From positions 62,001 through 126,000 of the forward strand of contig NZ_QJUM01000012.1 of NCBI RefSeq assembly GCF_004327355.1: 64,000 nucleotides of DNA, in the 5' to 3' direction. This document shows, one piece after another, positions 27,628 through 38,314 of this stretch (positions are counted from its first letter, which is position 1; every line of letters begins with the position of its first letter). This DNA is from Phytopseudomonas dryadis (GTDB taxonomy: Bacteria; Pseudomonadota; Gammaproteobacteria; Pseudomonadales; Pseudomonadaceae). Position numbers and translations under genes: made by a program. A model generated the notes under the pieces. It searched no databases, was not told where the DNA came from, and worked only from the letters and a program-made list of their open reading frames with translations.

Positions 27628-28353
27628 TCACTTGGCTTCCAGCGCCAGGCGAGCCAGTTGCGGCGCCGGCTGATAGCCCGGAATCATCTTGCCGTTCTCC
27701 AGGATGATGGCCGGCGTGCCGTTGACGCCGATCATCTGGCCCAGCTGGTACTGCGCGGCGACCGGATTATCGCAAGTCGCCTCGTCGACGGCCTGACGGG
27801 ACTTGGCCTTGTTCATCGCCGCCTGGCGATCCTTGGCACACCAGACGCTGGCCAGCTCCTTCGCCCCCTTGCTGCCCAGGCCCTGGCGCGGGAAGGCCAC
27901 ATAGCGCACTTCGACGCCCAGGCGATTGAGCTCGGGCACTTCGCTGTGCAGTTTCTGGCAATAGCCACAGTCGGTATCGGTAAATACCGTGATATGGGCC
28001 TTCGGCGCCTGGGGCGCGAACACCACCATGTCCTTGGCCGCAATCGCATCGATCTGCTTGGCCACGGCGCGGCCTTCCTCAATCTCGGTGAGGTTCAGCG
28101 CCTGACCGTCCTTGAACTGGAACAGGTAGCCCTGCATGACGAACTGGCCATCGGCGCTGGCGTACAGCTGGCGACCACCCTTGAGCTGCACCTGATAGAC
28201 ACCGGGCATCGGGCTCTCGGCAATGGCTTCGATCGGCAGGTCGGGCTGGATCGCCGTCAGGCTCTGGCGAATCAGCTGATCGGGATCGGCAGCCAGGCTG
28301 ATGCTGCTGGCCAGGCCGAGGGCCACAGCCGCGAAAATACGGGTCACGCGCAT
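27628..28353 (-). CDS. dsbC: Thiol:disulfide interchange protein DsbC
   Basis: This periplasmic disulfide isomerase has 241 residues. A signal peptide (MRVTRIFAAVALGLASSISLA) precedes an N-terminal dimerisation domain (to ~residue 80) and a thioredoxin-fold domain with the CGYC active site at Cys119-Cys122. It refolds proteins with wrong disulfides and is recharged by DsbD. The ATG at 28353 is chosen because it starts the signal peptide. The longer frame upstream only translates heptanucleotide repeats. It lies in the common order xerD-dsbC-hom-thrC. Confidence 0.95.
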   Translation of the reverse strand: MRVTRIFAAVALGLASSISLAADPDQLIRQSLTAIQPDLPIEAIAESPMPGVYQVQLKGGRQLYASADGQFVMQGYLFQFKDGQALNLTEIEEGRAVAKQIDAIAAKDMVVFAPQAPKAHITVFTDTDCGYCQKLHSEVPELNRLGVEVRYVAFPRQGLGSKGAKELASVWCAKDRQAAMNKAKSRQAVDEATCDNPVAAQYQLGQMIGVNGTPAIILENGKMIPGYQPAPQLARLALEAK

Positions 28354-28404
28354 GGGGTACTCCTGGCGACGGACTAACGGGGGATGGCGAAGATTAACAT
28401 AATA

Positions 28405-28483
28405 GAGGCTGGAGGCTGGAGGCTGGAGGCTGGAGGCTGGAGGCTGGAGGCTGGAGGCTGGAGGCTGGAGGCTGGAGGCTGGA
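28405..28483. repeat. Heptanucleotide minisatellite, eleven copies of GAGGCTG
   Basis: Eleven perfect 7-bp units run from 28405 to 28481, just upstream of dsbC. Shorter related heptads (TTCAGCC type) occur at about 28523-28540 and 28650-28680. Perfect units suggest slippage, and copy number may vary between strains. The 365-bp dsbC-xerD gap holds these repeats and one palindrome but no gene. Confidence 0.9.
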
Positions 28484-28564
28484 CAGGGTTTTGCTCGGGC
28501 CCTGCCCCAGTCAAGCTTTTTCGTCCAGCCTTCAGCCTTTAGCGCCTTTATCGGCTTCAACCCC

Positions 28565-28635
28565 GTAGCCTGGGTCGAGCGCAGCGATACCCAGGTGAAA
28601 CCTCCCCGGGCGTCGCACCGCTCGACCCGGGCTAC
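28565..28635. repeat. Dispersed palindromic repeat (GTAGCC family)
   Basis: GTAGCCTGGGTCGAGCGCAG at the left is mirrored by CTCGACCCGGGCTAC at the right, with inner CCCAGG/CCCGGG. It is near-identical to the copy at 37761-37831. Confidence 0.75.
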
Positions 28636-28718
28636 CTGGCTTTTTCGTCCAGCCTTCAGCCTTCAGCCTTCAGCCTCCAGCGCTTTTTTCGGCTTCCCGC
28701 TTCAGGCTTCAAGCCGCC

Positions 28719-29615
28719 TCACCCCCTGGGATGATGCTCGGCATGCAGCGCCTGCAGGCGCGCGCGCGCCACATGGGTATAGATCTGCGTGGTCGACAGG
28801 TCACTGTGCCCCAGCAGCATCTGCACCACGCGCAGGTCGGCACCATGGTTGAGCAGGTGGGTAGCGAAGGCATGGCGCAAGGTGTGCGGCGACAGCGATT
28901 TGGCGATACCCGCCACCCGCGCCTGGTGCTTGATGCGGTGCCAGAAGGTCTGCCGGGTCATCTGCTCGCCACGCTGACTGGGGAACAGCACGTCGCCGGG
29001 CTTGCCGTCGAGCAGGAACGGCCGCGACTCCCTGCAGTAACGCTCGACCCAGGCGATCGCCTCCTCGCCCATGGGCACCAGGCGCTCCTTGCTGCCCTTG
29101 CCGAACACCCGCAGCACGCCCTGGCGCAGATTGACCTGCTCCAGGGTCAGGCCGATCAGCTCGCTGACCCGCAAGCCACAGGCATACAGCACTTCGAGCA
29201 TGGCGCGGTCGCGCAGGCCGATCGGATCATCCAGGTCGGGCGCCGCCAGCAACGCCTCCACATCGGCCTCGGAGAGCGACTTGGGCAGCGGCCGGCCGAG
29301 CTGCGGCATCTCCACCTGCAGGGTCGGATCGACCTCGATCAGGCCCTCGCGCAGCAGAAACCGGTAAAAGCCCCGCATCCCGGAAATGAAGCGCGCCGTG
29401 GAGCGTGCCTTGTAGCCTTCGTTCATGCGCCAGGCGAGATGATCGAGCAGCACCTCGCGTCCGATCGCCGGCAGCTCCAGGCCACGCGCCCGCAGCCAGC
29501 CATTGAACAGGGCCAAGTCACTGCGATAGGCCGCCCGGGTGTGCGCGGAAAGGCCTTTCTCCAGCCACAGCGTCTCGATGAAACGCTCGATCAGCGGATG
29601 CTCGACTGCGGACAT
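28719..29615 (-). CDS. xerD: Site-specific tyrosine recombinase XerD
   Basis: This enzyme resolves chromosome dimers at dif with XerC and FtsK. It has 298 residues. The N-terminal SAM-like core-binding domain (LIERFIETLWLEKGLSAHT) is followed by the catalytic domain. The R-K-H-R-H-Y residues fall in ACGLRVSELIG, the LSPHTLRHAFATHLL box and STTQIYTHVARARL. It sits upstream of dsbC as in other pseudomonads. Confidence 0.96.
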   Translation of the reverse strand: MSAVEHPLIERFIETLWLEKGLSAHTRAAYRSDLALFNGWLRARGLELPAIGREVLLDHLAWRMNEGYKARSTARFISGMRGFYRFLLREGLIEVDPTLQVEMPQLGRPLPKSLSEADVEALLAAPDLDDPIGLRDRAMLEVLYACGLRVSELIGLTLEQVNLRQGVLRVFGKGSKERLVPMGEEAIAWVERYCRESRPFLLDGKPGDVLFPSQRGEQMTRQTFWHRIKHQARVAGIAKSLSPHTLRHAFATHLLNHGADLRVVQMLLGHSDLSTTQIYTHVARARLQALHAEHHPRG

Positions 29616-29672
29616 CGGTTACCCCTGAAACAGCAAACAAAGGCTTGGCGGCGCCAGCGCCACGCACACGAA

Positions 29673-30080
29673 TCAGAAACCAGGCAGCACCGGCACCGGC
29701 TTGCCGTCCTCACCCATCGCCACGAAGCTGAAGGCCCCATGGATGGCACGTTCGCGGCGGGTGCCGTACATCTCCTCGACGAATACGTCGACCTGCACCT
29801 TCATGCTCGTGTTGCCGACCGCACTCACGCGCCCGACCAACTCGACGATGGAACCAGCCGGAATCGGATGATTGAAATCAATGCGATCGGACGACACGGT
29901 TACCAGCGGCAAGCGACAGAAACGCGTGGCCGTGATGAACGATACCTCGTCCATCCAGGCCATGGCCGTTCCGCCAAACAGGGTGTTGTGATGGTTGGTG
30001 GTCGGCGGAAACACCGCCTTGGCCACGCGGGTCTCCGAAAGCTCGGTACGCCGCTGAATTTCCTGCTCTCTGGGGGTCAT
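29673..30080 (-). CDS. Hotdog-fold acyl-CoA thioesterase
   Basis: This 135-residue enzyme of the YciA/BACH-like family hydrolyses acyl-CoA. The hotdog signature is FPPTTNHHNTLFGGTAMAWMDE, with the catalytic Asn/Asp region, then DRIDFNHPIPAGSIVELVGRV. GTG (30083) and ATG (30080) are adjacent possible starts and the ATG is used. It lies alone between xerD and rplS with no strong functional link. Confidence 0.88.
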   Translation of the reverse strand: MTPREQEIQRRTELSETRVAKAVFPPTTNHHNTLFGGTAMAWMDEVSFITATRFCRLPLVTVSSDRIDFNHPIPAGSIVELVGRVSAVGNTSMKVQVDVFVEEMYGTRRERAIHGAFSFVAMGEDGKPVPVLPGF

Positions 30081-30212
30081 CACTCAGAACCTGTTCACGA
30101 TTTTGGTGTGCGCAATGGATACGAAAACCGCACCCGTATGAATGGCCTCGACAAGGCGATAGCGGACGTTGAGCTGCAAGCCACAAGCTTCAAGCTAGAA
30201 GCGAGGCAGCCT

Positions 30213-30261
30213 GTAGGATGGGTAAAACCCATCAATTGCCGATGGGTTGCACCCATCCTAC
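30213..30261. repeat. Dispersed GTAGGATGGGT palindrome
   Basis: GTAGGATGGGT (30213-30223) and ACCCATCCTAC (30251-30261) are perfect arms, with inner ACCCATC/GATGGGT pairs. Short heptad repeats (caagctt-type) precede it. It lies in the gap upstream of the thioesterase gene. Confidence 0.75.
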
Positions 30262-30309
30262 GGCCGTCTGCTCCCACCTTCTTTGCCGTTTCAACAAACG
30301 CCAGAAACG

Positions 30310-30336
30310 AAAAAAGCAGCCCAAGGCTGCTTTTTT
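30310..30336 (-). terminator. Terminator of the rpsP-rimM-trmD-rplS operon
   Basis: Twelve paired bases (AAAAAAGCAGCC with GGCTGCTTTTTT) around a 3-base loop end in T6 on the minus strand, 17 bp after rplS. This is a canonical intrinsic terminator. Confidence 0.92.
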
Positions 30337-30353
30337 CGAGAGGGAAGCGTGGC

Positions 30354-30704
30354 TTAGGCCAGCTTCTCCTTGATGCGTGCCGCCTTGCCGGACAGGTCGC
30401 GCAGGTAGTACAGCTTGGCCTTGCGCACGTCGCCGCGACGCTTGACCGACAGGCTGTCGACCAGCGGGCTGTAGGTCTGGAAAGTACGCTCCACGCCGAC
30501 ACCGTTGGAGATCTTGCGCACGGTGAAGGCACTGTTCAGACCACGGTTACGCTTGGCGATGACGACGCCTTCGAAGGCCTGCAGACGCTGGCGGTCGCCT
30601 TCCTTCACCTTGACCTGAACGACGATGGTGTCGCCCGGCGCGAAGGTCGGGATCTCTTTGCTCATCTGCTCAGCTTCGATCTGCTGAATGATCTTGTTGG
30701 TCAT
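30354..30704 (-). CDS. rplS: 50S ribosomal protein L19
   Basis: This 116-residue ribosomal protein lies at the 30S/50S interface. Recognisable segments are [56 protein letters not shown] and [17 protein letters not shown]. It is the last gene of rpsP-rimM-trmD-rplS and is followed by a strong terminator. Confidence 0.98.
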   Translation of the reverse strand: MTNKIIQQIEAEQMSKEIPTFAPGDTIVVQVKVKEGDRQRLQAFEGVVIAKRNRGLNSAFTVRKISNGVGVERTFQTYSPLVDSLSVKRRGDVRKAKLYYLRDLSGKAARIKEKLA

Positions 30705-30746
30705 GCTGCGCTCCTAAGACGGGCCGTCGGGCCGGTCATCGATACA

Positions 30747-31499
30747 TTAATTATCGTCCCGCTGGCGGATGTATTCCTCCAGCAGCTTCTTCTCTTCTCC
30801 AGAAAGCGAGCGGCTATCCAGAAGATCGACACGGCGTTCCCAGGTGCGCCCCAGGGACTGCTGCAAACGCCAGCGCCGGATGTGTTCGTGGTTGCCGCCA
30901 AGCAGCACCTCGGGAACACGTTTATCCGCATACACCTCCGGGCGGGTGTAGTGCGGGCAGTCGAGCAAGCCATCCGTGAAGGAGTCTTCCTCGGCCGAAT
31001 CTGCATGACCCAATGCACCAGGCAAAAGGCGCGTTACCGCATCGATCAGCACCATGGCCGGCAGCTCACCGCCAGACAGGACGTAATCACCGATCGACCA
31101 TTCCTCATCCACATGCGTTTCGATGAAACGCTCGTCGATGCCTTCATAGCGGCCAGCGATGAGGATCAGACGCTCCTCCTTCGCCAACTCGCGAACCGCC
31201 GACTGGGTCAGCGGACGACCTTGCGGCGACAGGTAGATCACCTTCGCCTCACCGCCACAGGCCTGCTTTGCATCGAGCAAGGCATCCTCGAGCGGCTTGA
31301 TCTTCATCACCATGCCCGGGCCGCCACCGAAGGGGCGGTCGTCCACGGTATGGTGCCGATCCGTGGTGTAACTGCGCGGATTCCAGCAGGTCAGCTGCAA
31401 CAGCTGCTGCCTGACCGCACGGCTGGTGATGCCGTACTCACTGATGGCGGCGAACATTTCCGGGAACAGCGTGATGACCTCGACGCGCAGGCTCGGCAT
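30747..31499 (-). CDS. trmD: tRNA (guanine-N1)-methyltransferase TrmD
   Basis: This enzyme methylates G37 of tRNAs with SAM, preventing frameshifts. It has 250 residues. The SPOUT-fold trefoil-knot sequences are [53 protein letters not shown] and the C-terminal [16 protein letters not shown]. The ATG of [16 protein letters not shown] is used. It starts 5 bp after rimM. Confidence 0.97.
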   Translation of the reverse strand: MPSLRVEVITLFPEMFAAISEYGITSRAVRQQLLQLTCWNPRSYTTDRHHTVDDRPFGGGPGMVMKIKPLEDALLDAKQACGGEAKVIYLSPQGRPLTQSAVRELAKEERLILIAGRYEGIDERFIETHVDEEWSIGDYVLSGGELPAMVLIDAVTRLLPGALGHADSAEEDSFTDGLLDCPHYTRPEVYADKRVPEVLLGGNHEHIRRWRLQQSLGRTWERRVDLLDSRSLSGEEKKLLEEYIRQRDDN

Positions 31500-31504
31500 G
31501 GCGT

Positions 31505-32041
31505 CTAGAAGTCCGCATCCCAATCGACCCGCACTTCGCCAGCGTCCAGATCGATCGACAACACGCACTGCTCCGTATAAGGCAGCAGGCGTTCACGATC
31601 ATCGAGGCTGTCGACGCAAGGCTTGACCACCATCACATCGTTGGCACCGGTCTCGAACAGATGGTCGATCCTGCCGAGCAACTGCCCCGTCTGATCGATG
31701 ACCTTGAGACCTTCCAGCTGATACCAGTAGAACTCGCCTTCGCCGAGTTCCGGCAGCTGGCTGCGAGGCACGCAGATCTCGAAACCGGCGTAGGTACGCG
31801 CCACTTCGCGATCGTCGAGCCCCTTCAACCTGGCTACCAGCACCTTGCCCTGCAAGCGCCCACCGGCCAGTTCAACCTGTTTCACCTCGTTATCGCGCCG
31901 CAGCGTCCAACGAGGGTAATCGAGCACGTTATCCAGAGGATCGGTAAAGGAAAACACCTTCACTTCCCCCTTAACGCCATGCACCGAGACAATCTTGCCG
32001 AGAACCAGTAAATCCTCGGCTGGAGCTGGCGTCGTACTCAT
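31505..32041 (-). CDS. rimM: Ribosome maturation factor RimM
   Basis: This 178-residue factor matures the 30S head and binds S19. The N-terminal RimM domain has [20 protein letters not shown]. The C-terminal PRC-barrel has [15 protein letters not shown] and ANDVMVVKP. The ATG at 32041 matches the family N-terminus; a longer frame runs into rpsP. The gap to rpsP is 7 bp. Confidence 0.97.
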   Translation of the reverse strand: MSTTPAPAEDLLVLGKIVSVHGVKGEVKVFSFTDPLDNVLDYPRWTLRRDNEVKQVELAGGRLQGKVLVARLKGLDDREVARTYAGFEICVPRSQLPELGEGEFYWYQLEGLKVIDQTGQLLGRIDHLFETGANDVMVVKPCVDSLDDRERLLPYTEQCVLSIDLDAGEVRVDWDADF

Positions 32042-32048
32042 AAAGTGC

Positions 32049-32300
32049 TTAGGCGGCAGCCTTGGCAGCTTCTTTGAGCAGCTGAGCAACACGCTCAGAC
32101 GGCTGTGCGCCCTGGCCGAGCCAGTAAGCGGCACGCTCCTGGTTCACGGAGAGCTTGACTTCAGCACCCGAGGCGATCGGGTTGAAGAAGCCGATACGCT
32201 CTACGAAGCGACCGTCGCGCGCATTGCGGCTGTTGGTCACGGTCAGGTGGTAGAAGGGGCGCTTTTTGGAGCCGCCACGAGCGAGACGAATAGTTACCAT
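32049..32300 (-). CDS. rpsP: 30S ribosomal protein S16
   Basis: This 83-residue ribosomal protein begins [19 protein letters not shown] and contains [12 protein letters not shown], the S16 signature. The start is the ATG after GTTCAC, 39 bases inside a longer frame. It is the promoter-proximal gene of the four-gene operon. Confidence 0.98.
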   Translation of the reverse strand: MVTIRLARGGSKKRPFYHLTVTNSRNARDGRFVERIGFFNPIASGAEVKLSVNQERAAYWLGQGAQPSERVAQLLKEAAKAAA

Positions 32301-32374
32301 GTGAACATCGTTCCTGTAGTCGGTGCTAACTTGAGGCACACATCAAAAATGGGCCTAGGCCCGAAAGGCCGCAT

Positions 32375-32403
32375 ATTCTAAGGGCAAAAGCGGCAAGCTT
32401 CAA
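32375..32403 (-). promoter_or_regulatory. Sigma-70 promoter candidate for rpsP-rimM-trmD-rplS
   Basis: On the minus strand TTGAAG and TAGAAT are separated by 17 bp, 75 bp upstream of rpsP. The -35 hexamer lies within a CAAGC heptad repeat, so the dispersed repeat appears to supply part of an essential promoter. Confidence 0.6.
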
Positions 32404-32465
32404 GCCACAAGCTACAAGTAAAAGCAGAATCCCAGAGACCTAACATTCTTGCGGCTTGAAGCTTG
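32394..32465. repeat. Inverted heptad-repeat pair between rpsP and ffh
   Basis: CAAGCTTCAAGCC (32394-32406) is exactly complementary to GGCTTGAAGCTTG (32453-32465). Each arm lies in a short run of 7-bp CAAGCNN units. The pair could terminate ffh transcripts that approach on the minus strand. Confidence 0.7.
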
Positions 32466-32483
32466 GGGCTTGCAGCTGATTTT

Positions 32484-33866
<1,383 letters not shown>

Positions 33867-33973
33867 GCGCGTTCCTTTCGGGCCTGTCGGGCCGGGATGG
33901 GCTGGCAGCAAACGCGGGATTATAACCAAGACTGGCGGGTTATCGACGGTTGTTTATCGGAGCTCCCGCGGTC

Positions 33974-34255
33974 TAGGGTCTGTTGACGTTTCAGCACGAC
34001 CGCGCCGGTGCCCGTTTTGCCGCGAGGCAAGGCACGAGCCGCGAAGTTTAGCGAGCTAAATGAGCCGGCGAGAAACGCCGCATCGCGGCAAAACGGGCCT
34101 GGCCCTACGGGGTGCGCGGGAAATCTCGCCATGCGTTGTTGGAGGACTTGGCAAGGGAACGCCATTCCCGGCGTCCTCCGCCTAGCGGATCGCCGCCCGG
34201 CCTGGCGAGATTTCTCGCGGCAACGCGGCTTGCGCTGAAACGTCAACAGACCCTA
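33974..34255. mobile_element. MITE-like element, copy 1 (282 bp)
   Basis: The ends are a perfect 22-bp inverted repeat starting TAGGGTCTGTTGACGTTTCA. Inside lie nested palindromes (CCCGTTTTGCCGCGA with TCGCGGCAAAACGGG, and AAATCTCGCC with GGCGAGATTT). A second copy at 57428-57694 is nearly identical apart from a 15-bp deletion. No transposase frame is present. TA at both ends fits a TA target duplication. It fills most of the ffh-ccsA-like gap. Confidence 0.85.
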
Positions 34256-34342
34256 ATGCGACCCGGTAGCATCTGCGCTCTTTTGTGCGACAGCCGTTGT
34301 ATGCCACACTCAGCGCCTTTCGGCCTTGCCCATTCAGGATCT

Positions 34343-35143
34343 ATGCACCCTCTGTTGCCCAGCCTCGCCGCTGCCTGCCTCTACTTCGGTGCCGCCAGTT
34401 ATCAAGGCCTGCACCTGACCCGCCGCAGCACACCCAGCAAGCGCCTCCTGGCGCTGCTCGGCGTGATCGCCCTGCTGTTCCACGGCGGCAGCCTGTTCAT
34501 GCAGATGCACAACAGCCTCGGCCTGACCCTGGACTTCTTCAATGCCGCCAGCCTGATCGCCTTCACCGTGATCGTCCTGACGCTGCTGGCCTGCCGCCGC
34601 ATGCCGGTGGAGAACCTGCTGCTGTTCCTCTTCCCGCTCGGTGGCCTGACGGTGCTGGCGGCGCAGTTCATGCCCAGCGGCACCACCCAGCCGCTGGAAG
34701 AAGCGCCGGGGATTCTCTCGCACATCCTGCTGTCGATCATGGCCTACGGCATGCTGACCATCGCCATGTTCCAGTCGCTGCTGCTGCTGATGCAGGATCA
34801 CCAGCTCAAGCACAAGCACCCCTCGGGGCTGATCAAGAACTTCCCGCCCCTGCAGACCATGGAGAGCCTGCTGTTCGGCTTCCTCTGGAGCGGCTGGCTG
34901 CTGCTGTCGCTGTCGCTGCTGTCCGGGCTGATCTTCATCGACAACCTGTTCACCCAGCACCTGGTGCACAAGACCATCCTGTCCTGCTTCGCCTGGGTGG
35001 TGTTCGCCGTGCTGCTGTGGGGACGGCACCAGCTCGGCTGGCGCGGGCACAAGGCCATCCGCTGGACCCTCGCCGGATTCTGCCTGCTGATGCTGGCCTT
35101 CTTCGGCAGCAAACTGGTTCGCGAATTCATCCTGCACGTCTGA
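34343..35143 (+). CDS. Cytochrome c assembly-like inner-membrane protein (CcsA/YpjD family)
   Basis: This 266-residue polytopic protein has about eight hydrophobic helices. The CcsA/CcmC-like segment runs from LSHILLSIMAYGMLTIAMFQ to LSGLIFIDNLF, SCFAWVVFAVLLWGRHQLGW and the C-terminal GSKLVREFILHV. The precise function of the YpjD branch is not known, although heme or cytochrome c handling is implied by homology. The ATG at 34343 follows AGGAT; upstream frame belongs to the MITE. It is 12 bp upstream of the CorC-like gene. Confidence 0.85.
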   Translation: MHPLLPSLAAACLYFGAASYQGLHLTRRSTPSKRLLALLGVIALLFHGGSLFMQMHNSLGLTLDFFNAASLIAFTVIVLTLLACRRMPVENLLLFLFPLGGLTVLAAQFMPSGTTQPLEEAPGILSHILLSIMAYGMLTIAMFQSLLLLMQDHQLKHKHPSGLIKNFPPLQTMESLLFGFLWSGWLLLSLSLLSGLIFIDNLFTQHLVHKTILSCFAWVVFAVLLWGRHQLGWRGHKAIRWTLAGFCLLMLAFFGSKLVREFILHV

Positions 35144-35155
35144 ATCGGATCGACC

Positions 35156-36433
35156 GTGGAAACGCCCCACCCCGGCCCCTTGCTCGGCCTGCTGCTCCTG
35201 CTACTGGCTGCCTCGGTATTCTTTACCTGCGCCCGCACCGTGCTGTTCAGCCTCAATCGCTATCGCCTGCGTCACCGCGCCCGCCAGGGCCACCAGGCGG
35301 CAGCCCGCCTCAACGCCCTGCTCGATCAGCCGCAGCGCCTGTCGGCGACCCTGCGGATCGGCAACATCTGCAGCACCGTGGGCGCCTCGGTGGTGGCCAC
35401 GCTGCTGGCGCTGCGCCATGGCGGCGACGCCACCCTGGCCATCCCGCCCTTCATCCTGACCCTGGCCACCCTGATGCTGGCCCACCCGCTCGGGCGCATG
35501 CTGGCCGCCCTGCCGGCGCCGCTGTTCGCCTACCCGGCCAGCCAGGCGCTGTCCCTGGCCAATACCCTGCTGGCGCCGCTGAGCACCCCGCTGCTCGCCT
35601 GCGCGCGCATGCTGCGCACGCTCAGCGGCGGCAGCCGGCTGGCGGCCGAGCGCGACGACAGCCTCAACGCGGAAGAATTGCGCAGCACCCTGCTGGCCGG
35701 CGATCCGCAGTTGCCGCCCGAGCGACGCGCCATGCTGCTGGGCATCCTCGACCTGGACAGGATCACGGTGGACGACATCATGATCCCGCGCCACGAGGTG
35801 GGCGGCATCGACCTGCAAAGCGAGAGCAGCGGCCTCGCCGAACAGGTCGGCAATGCCTCGCACACACGCCTGCCGGTGTTCCGCCACGACATCAACCAGG
35901 TCGAAGGCATCGTGCACATGCGCCGCATCGCCGCCCTGCTGAGCCGCGCCGAGCTGAACGAGGCGACCCTTCTGGCCGCCTGCGACGAGCCCTACTTCGT
36001 CCCCCAGGGCACCTCACTGGCCGTGCAGTTGATCAATTTCCAGCAACACAAACGCCGCACCGGCATCGTCGTCGACGAATACGGCGAAGTGATGGGCATC
36101 GTCACCCTGGAAGATATCCTCGAGGAAATCGTCGGCGACCTGAGCGCCGTGGAGACCGCCCACCCGAGCGAGATTCATGCCCAGCCGGACGGCACCCAGA
36201 TCATCGAAGGCAGCGCCTACCTGCGCGAGGTGAACAAGGCGCTCGGCTGGAACCTGCCGTGCGCGGGGCCGAAGACCATCAACGGCCTGGTCACCGAGAT
36301 TCTGGAAAGCATTCCGGATAACGCCGTGTGCCTGCAGGTCGGCCGCTACCGCCTGGAAATCCTGCATGCCGCGGAGAATCGCGTGGCCAAGGTGCGCGCC
36401 TGGGAATGCCCGGTCGACCGCGACGACAGGTAG
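35156..36433 (+). CDS. HlyC/CorC-family membrane protein (CNNM/DUF21 + CBS pair)
   Basis: This 425-residue protein has an N-terminal DUF21 transmembrane domain (to ~residue 180) and two CBS domains (IMIPRHEVGGIDLQSESSGL, GIVVDEYGEVMGIVTLEDIL). A C-terminal CorC_HlyC domain contains IIEGSAYLREVNKALGWNLP. The family is linked to magnesium/cobalt efflux. Translation begins at GTG, 12 bp after the CcsA-like gene, as commonly seen next to ffh in pseudomonads. Confidence 0.9.
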   Translation: METPHPGPLLGLLLLLLAASVFFTCARTVLFSLNRYRLRHRARQGHQAAARLNALLDQPQRLSATLRIGNICSTVGASVVATLLALRHGGDATLAIPPFILTLATLMLAHPLGRMLAALPAPLFAYPASQALSLANTLLAPLSTPLLACARMLRTLSGGSRLAAERDDSLNAEELRSTLLAGDPQLPPERRAMLLGILDLDRITVDDIMIPRHEVGGIDLQSESSGLAEQVGNASHTRLPVFRHDINQVEGIVHMRRIAALLSRAELNEATLLAACDEPYFVPQGTSLAVQLINFQQHKRRTGIVVDEYGEVMGIVTLEDILEEIVGDLSAVETAHPSEIHAQPDGTQIIEGSAYLREVNKALGWNLPCAGPKTINGLVTEILESIPDNAVCLQVGRYRLEILHAAENRVAKVRAWECPVDRDDR

Positions 36434-36467
36434 CCGCTACAAGCGGATCGGCGGCCGACCGAGCCTC

Positions 36468-37649
36468 CTAGAGTTCGACCTTGACCGCCTGGGCGGCCCG
36501 TAGCGCCTTGGCGCGCGCCGCTTGCAGCGATGCGTCGCGGGCCAGGGCCACGCCCATGCGGCGCTGGCCACTGACTTCGGGTTTGCCGAACAGGCGCAGG
36601 CCGGTATCGGGCTCGGCCAGCGCCGCAGCGAGGTTGCCGAAACCGACCTGCCGGGATTCGCCTTCGACCAGGATCACCGCCGAGGCCGATGGGCCGAACT
36701 GCCGGATCGCCGGAATCGGCAGGCCGAGGATGGCCCGTGCATGCAGGGCGAACTCGGACAGGTCCTGGGAAATCAGCGTGACCAGCCCGGTGTCATGGGG
36801 GCGCGGCGAAATCTCGCAGAACCACACCTGGTCGCCCTTGACGAACAGCTCGACGCCGAACAGGCCGCGACCGCCCAGGGAGCCGGTCACCGCCAGGGCG
36901 ATGCGCTCGGCTTCGGCGCGGGCCACCGGGCTCATCGCCTGGGGCTGCCAGGATTCCTGATAGTCGCCCTTCTCCTGGCGGTGACCAACCGGCGCACAGA
37001 AGGTGGTACCGCCAACGTGGCGCACGGTCAGCAGGGTGATCTCGTAGTCGAAATCGATGAAGCCCTCGACGATCACCCGGCCCTTGCCGGCGCGGCCGCC
37101 AGCCTGGGCGTAATCCCAGGCCTTCTGCACGTCATCGGCGCCCTTGAGCACCGACTGGCCCTTGCCCGAGGAACTCATGATCGGCTTGACCACACACGGG
37201 AAGCCGATGGCCGCCACCGCCCCCTGGAACTCCTCGAAGGAGTCGGCGAAGCGGTAGGGCGAGGTCGGCAGGCCCAGCTCTTCGGCGGCCAGACGGCGGA
37301 TGCCTTCACGGTTCATGGTCAGTTGTGCCGCCCGCGCGCTGGGGATCACGGTATAGCCTTCGCTCTCCAGCTCGACCAGGGTGGCGGTGGCGATCGCTTC
37401 GATTTCCGGCACGATGTAGTGCGGCTTCTCCAACTCGATCACCGCGCGCAAGGCGGCGCCATCGAGCATGCTGATCACATGGCTGCGGTGGGCCACCTGC
37501 ATGGCCGGCGCGTTGGCGTAACGATCCACGGCGATGACCTCGACACCGAGGCGTTGCAGCTCGATCGCCACTTCCTTGCCGAGCTCGCCCGAGCCACACA
37601 GCAACACGCGGGTCGCGCTGGGCGACAGGGGGGTTCCGATACGGGGCAT
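36468..37649 (-). CDS. purT: Formate-dependent GAR transformylase PurT
   Basis: This ATP-grasp enzyme makes formyl-glycinamide ribonucleotide from GAR, formate and ATP in purine synthesis. It has 393 residues. Family segments are [58 protein letters not shown] and the C-terminal [10 protein letters not shown]. It is convergent with the CorC-like gene across a 34-bp gap and stands alone. Confidence 0.97.
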   Translation of the reverse strand: MPRIGTPLSPSATRVLLCGSGELGKEVAIELQRLGVEVIAVDRYANAPAMQVAHRSHVISMLDGAALRAVIELEKPHYIVPEIEAIATATLVELESEGYTVIPSARAAQLTMNREGIRRLAAEELGLPTSPYRFADSFEEFQGAVAAIGFPCVVKPIMSSSGKGQSVLKGADDVQKAWDYAQAGGRAGKGRVIVEGFIDFDYEITLLTVRHVGGTTFCAPVGHRQEKGDYQESWQPQAMSPVARAEAERIALAVTGSLGGRGLFGVELFVKGDQVWFCEISPRPHDTGLVTLISQDLSEFALHARAILGLPIPAIRQFGPSASAVILVEGESRQVGFGNLAAALAEPDTGLRLFGKPEVSGQRRMGVALARDASLQAARAKALRAAQAVKVEL

Positions 37650-37760
37650 AACAGGATCCTTAGAGTGGCAGGAAGAAGTCAGGCGGCGATTTTAATCGCG
37701 GCCGGCGCCGACCGCGAACAAAATCGGGCTTTAAGCTACAAGCTAGCGATGCGCAGCCCC

Positions 37761-37831
37761 GTAGCCTGGGTCGAGCGCAGCGATACCCAGGGCGCGATTT
37801 CCCGGGTGTCGCTGCGCTCGACCCGGGCTAC
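37761..37831. repeat. Dispersed palindromic repeat (GTAGCC family)
   Basis: The sequence is near-identical to 28565-28635, with GTAGCC/GGCTAC ends and internal GAGCGCAGCG/CGCTGCGCTC arms. Short CAAGC heptads precede it. It lies in the 473-bp purT-DUF1289 gap, which contains only repeats. Confidence 0.75.
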
Positions 37832-37941
37832 GTTACTCGAAGTCGTTTACCTCGCATGATTGCGTAGCCTGTCGAGACGTTCGGCGGATTACGCCTCCGG
37901 CTAATTCGCCCGCAATATGCGCGCAGAATTGCCACATTCGT

Positions 37942-38031
37942 GTAGGAGCCGCGACCCCGCGGCGAATCGTGGCCATACCTCGATCTTGCAACATGGCCAC
38001 CATCGCATCGCGCCGGGGGCGACGCTCCTAC
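37942..38031. repeat. Single GTAGGAGC/GCTCCTAC palindrome unit
   Basis: The 90-bp unit begins GTAGGAGCCGCGACC and ends GGGCGACGCTCCTAC. The same unit type is tandemly amplified at 63498-63936 and carried inside the elements at 46992 and 57217. Confidence 0.75.
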
Positions 38032-38122
38032 TGCGCCGAACGAGCTCTTGCAAGCCAAGGATCAAGACGGTATCGACGAAGCGAGCGGTGCCCACGTTTT
38101 TGCTTTTACTTGCAGCTTGAAG

Positions 38123-38314
38123 CTAAAGCAGAATGCCCTTGTCCCTGGCCCGCTCGTGGCACAGGTGCAGGACCTGGCGGCGTTCGCCGTTGTCCATGCG
38201 GCTCCAGCGGGTGATCTCCTCGACAGTGCGCTGGCAGCCAATGCAGATGTCGTCCTCGTCCAGCGCGCAAACCTGCACGCAGGGCGAAGCGACCGGGCGC
38301 TCGGCGGTCTGCAT
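38123..38314 (-). CDS. DUF1289-domain small protein
   Basis: This 63-residue protein matches the DUF1289 family, with four conserved cysteines (SPCVQVCALDEDDICIGCQR) that suggest metal binding, and the ending WSRMDNGERRQVLHLCHER. The function is unknown. Its ATG overlaps the carbonic-anhydrase-like stop by one base (TGATG), so translation is probably coupled. Confidence 0.88.
   Translation of the reverse strand: MQTAERPVASPCVQVCALDEDDICIGCQRTVEEITRWSRMDNGERRQVLHLCHERARDKGILL

Noticed and set aside
28354..28560. N-terminal extension of DsbC with repeated ASSLQPP
   Set aside because: The extension only translates the heptanucleotide array; the true start is at the signal peptide after a good ribosome site.
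33974..34255. Small genes inside the MITE-like copies
   Set aside because: The frames occur in both copies only because the DNA is repeated; they lack ribosome sites and domain signs.
34285..36321. 678-codon frame overlapping the CcsA-like and CorC-like genes on the same strand
   Set aside because: It is a +1 shadow across two genes with clear domains and is Arg/Pro/Gln-rich throughout.
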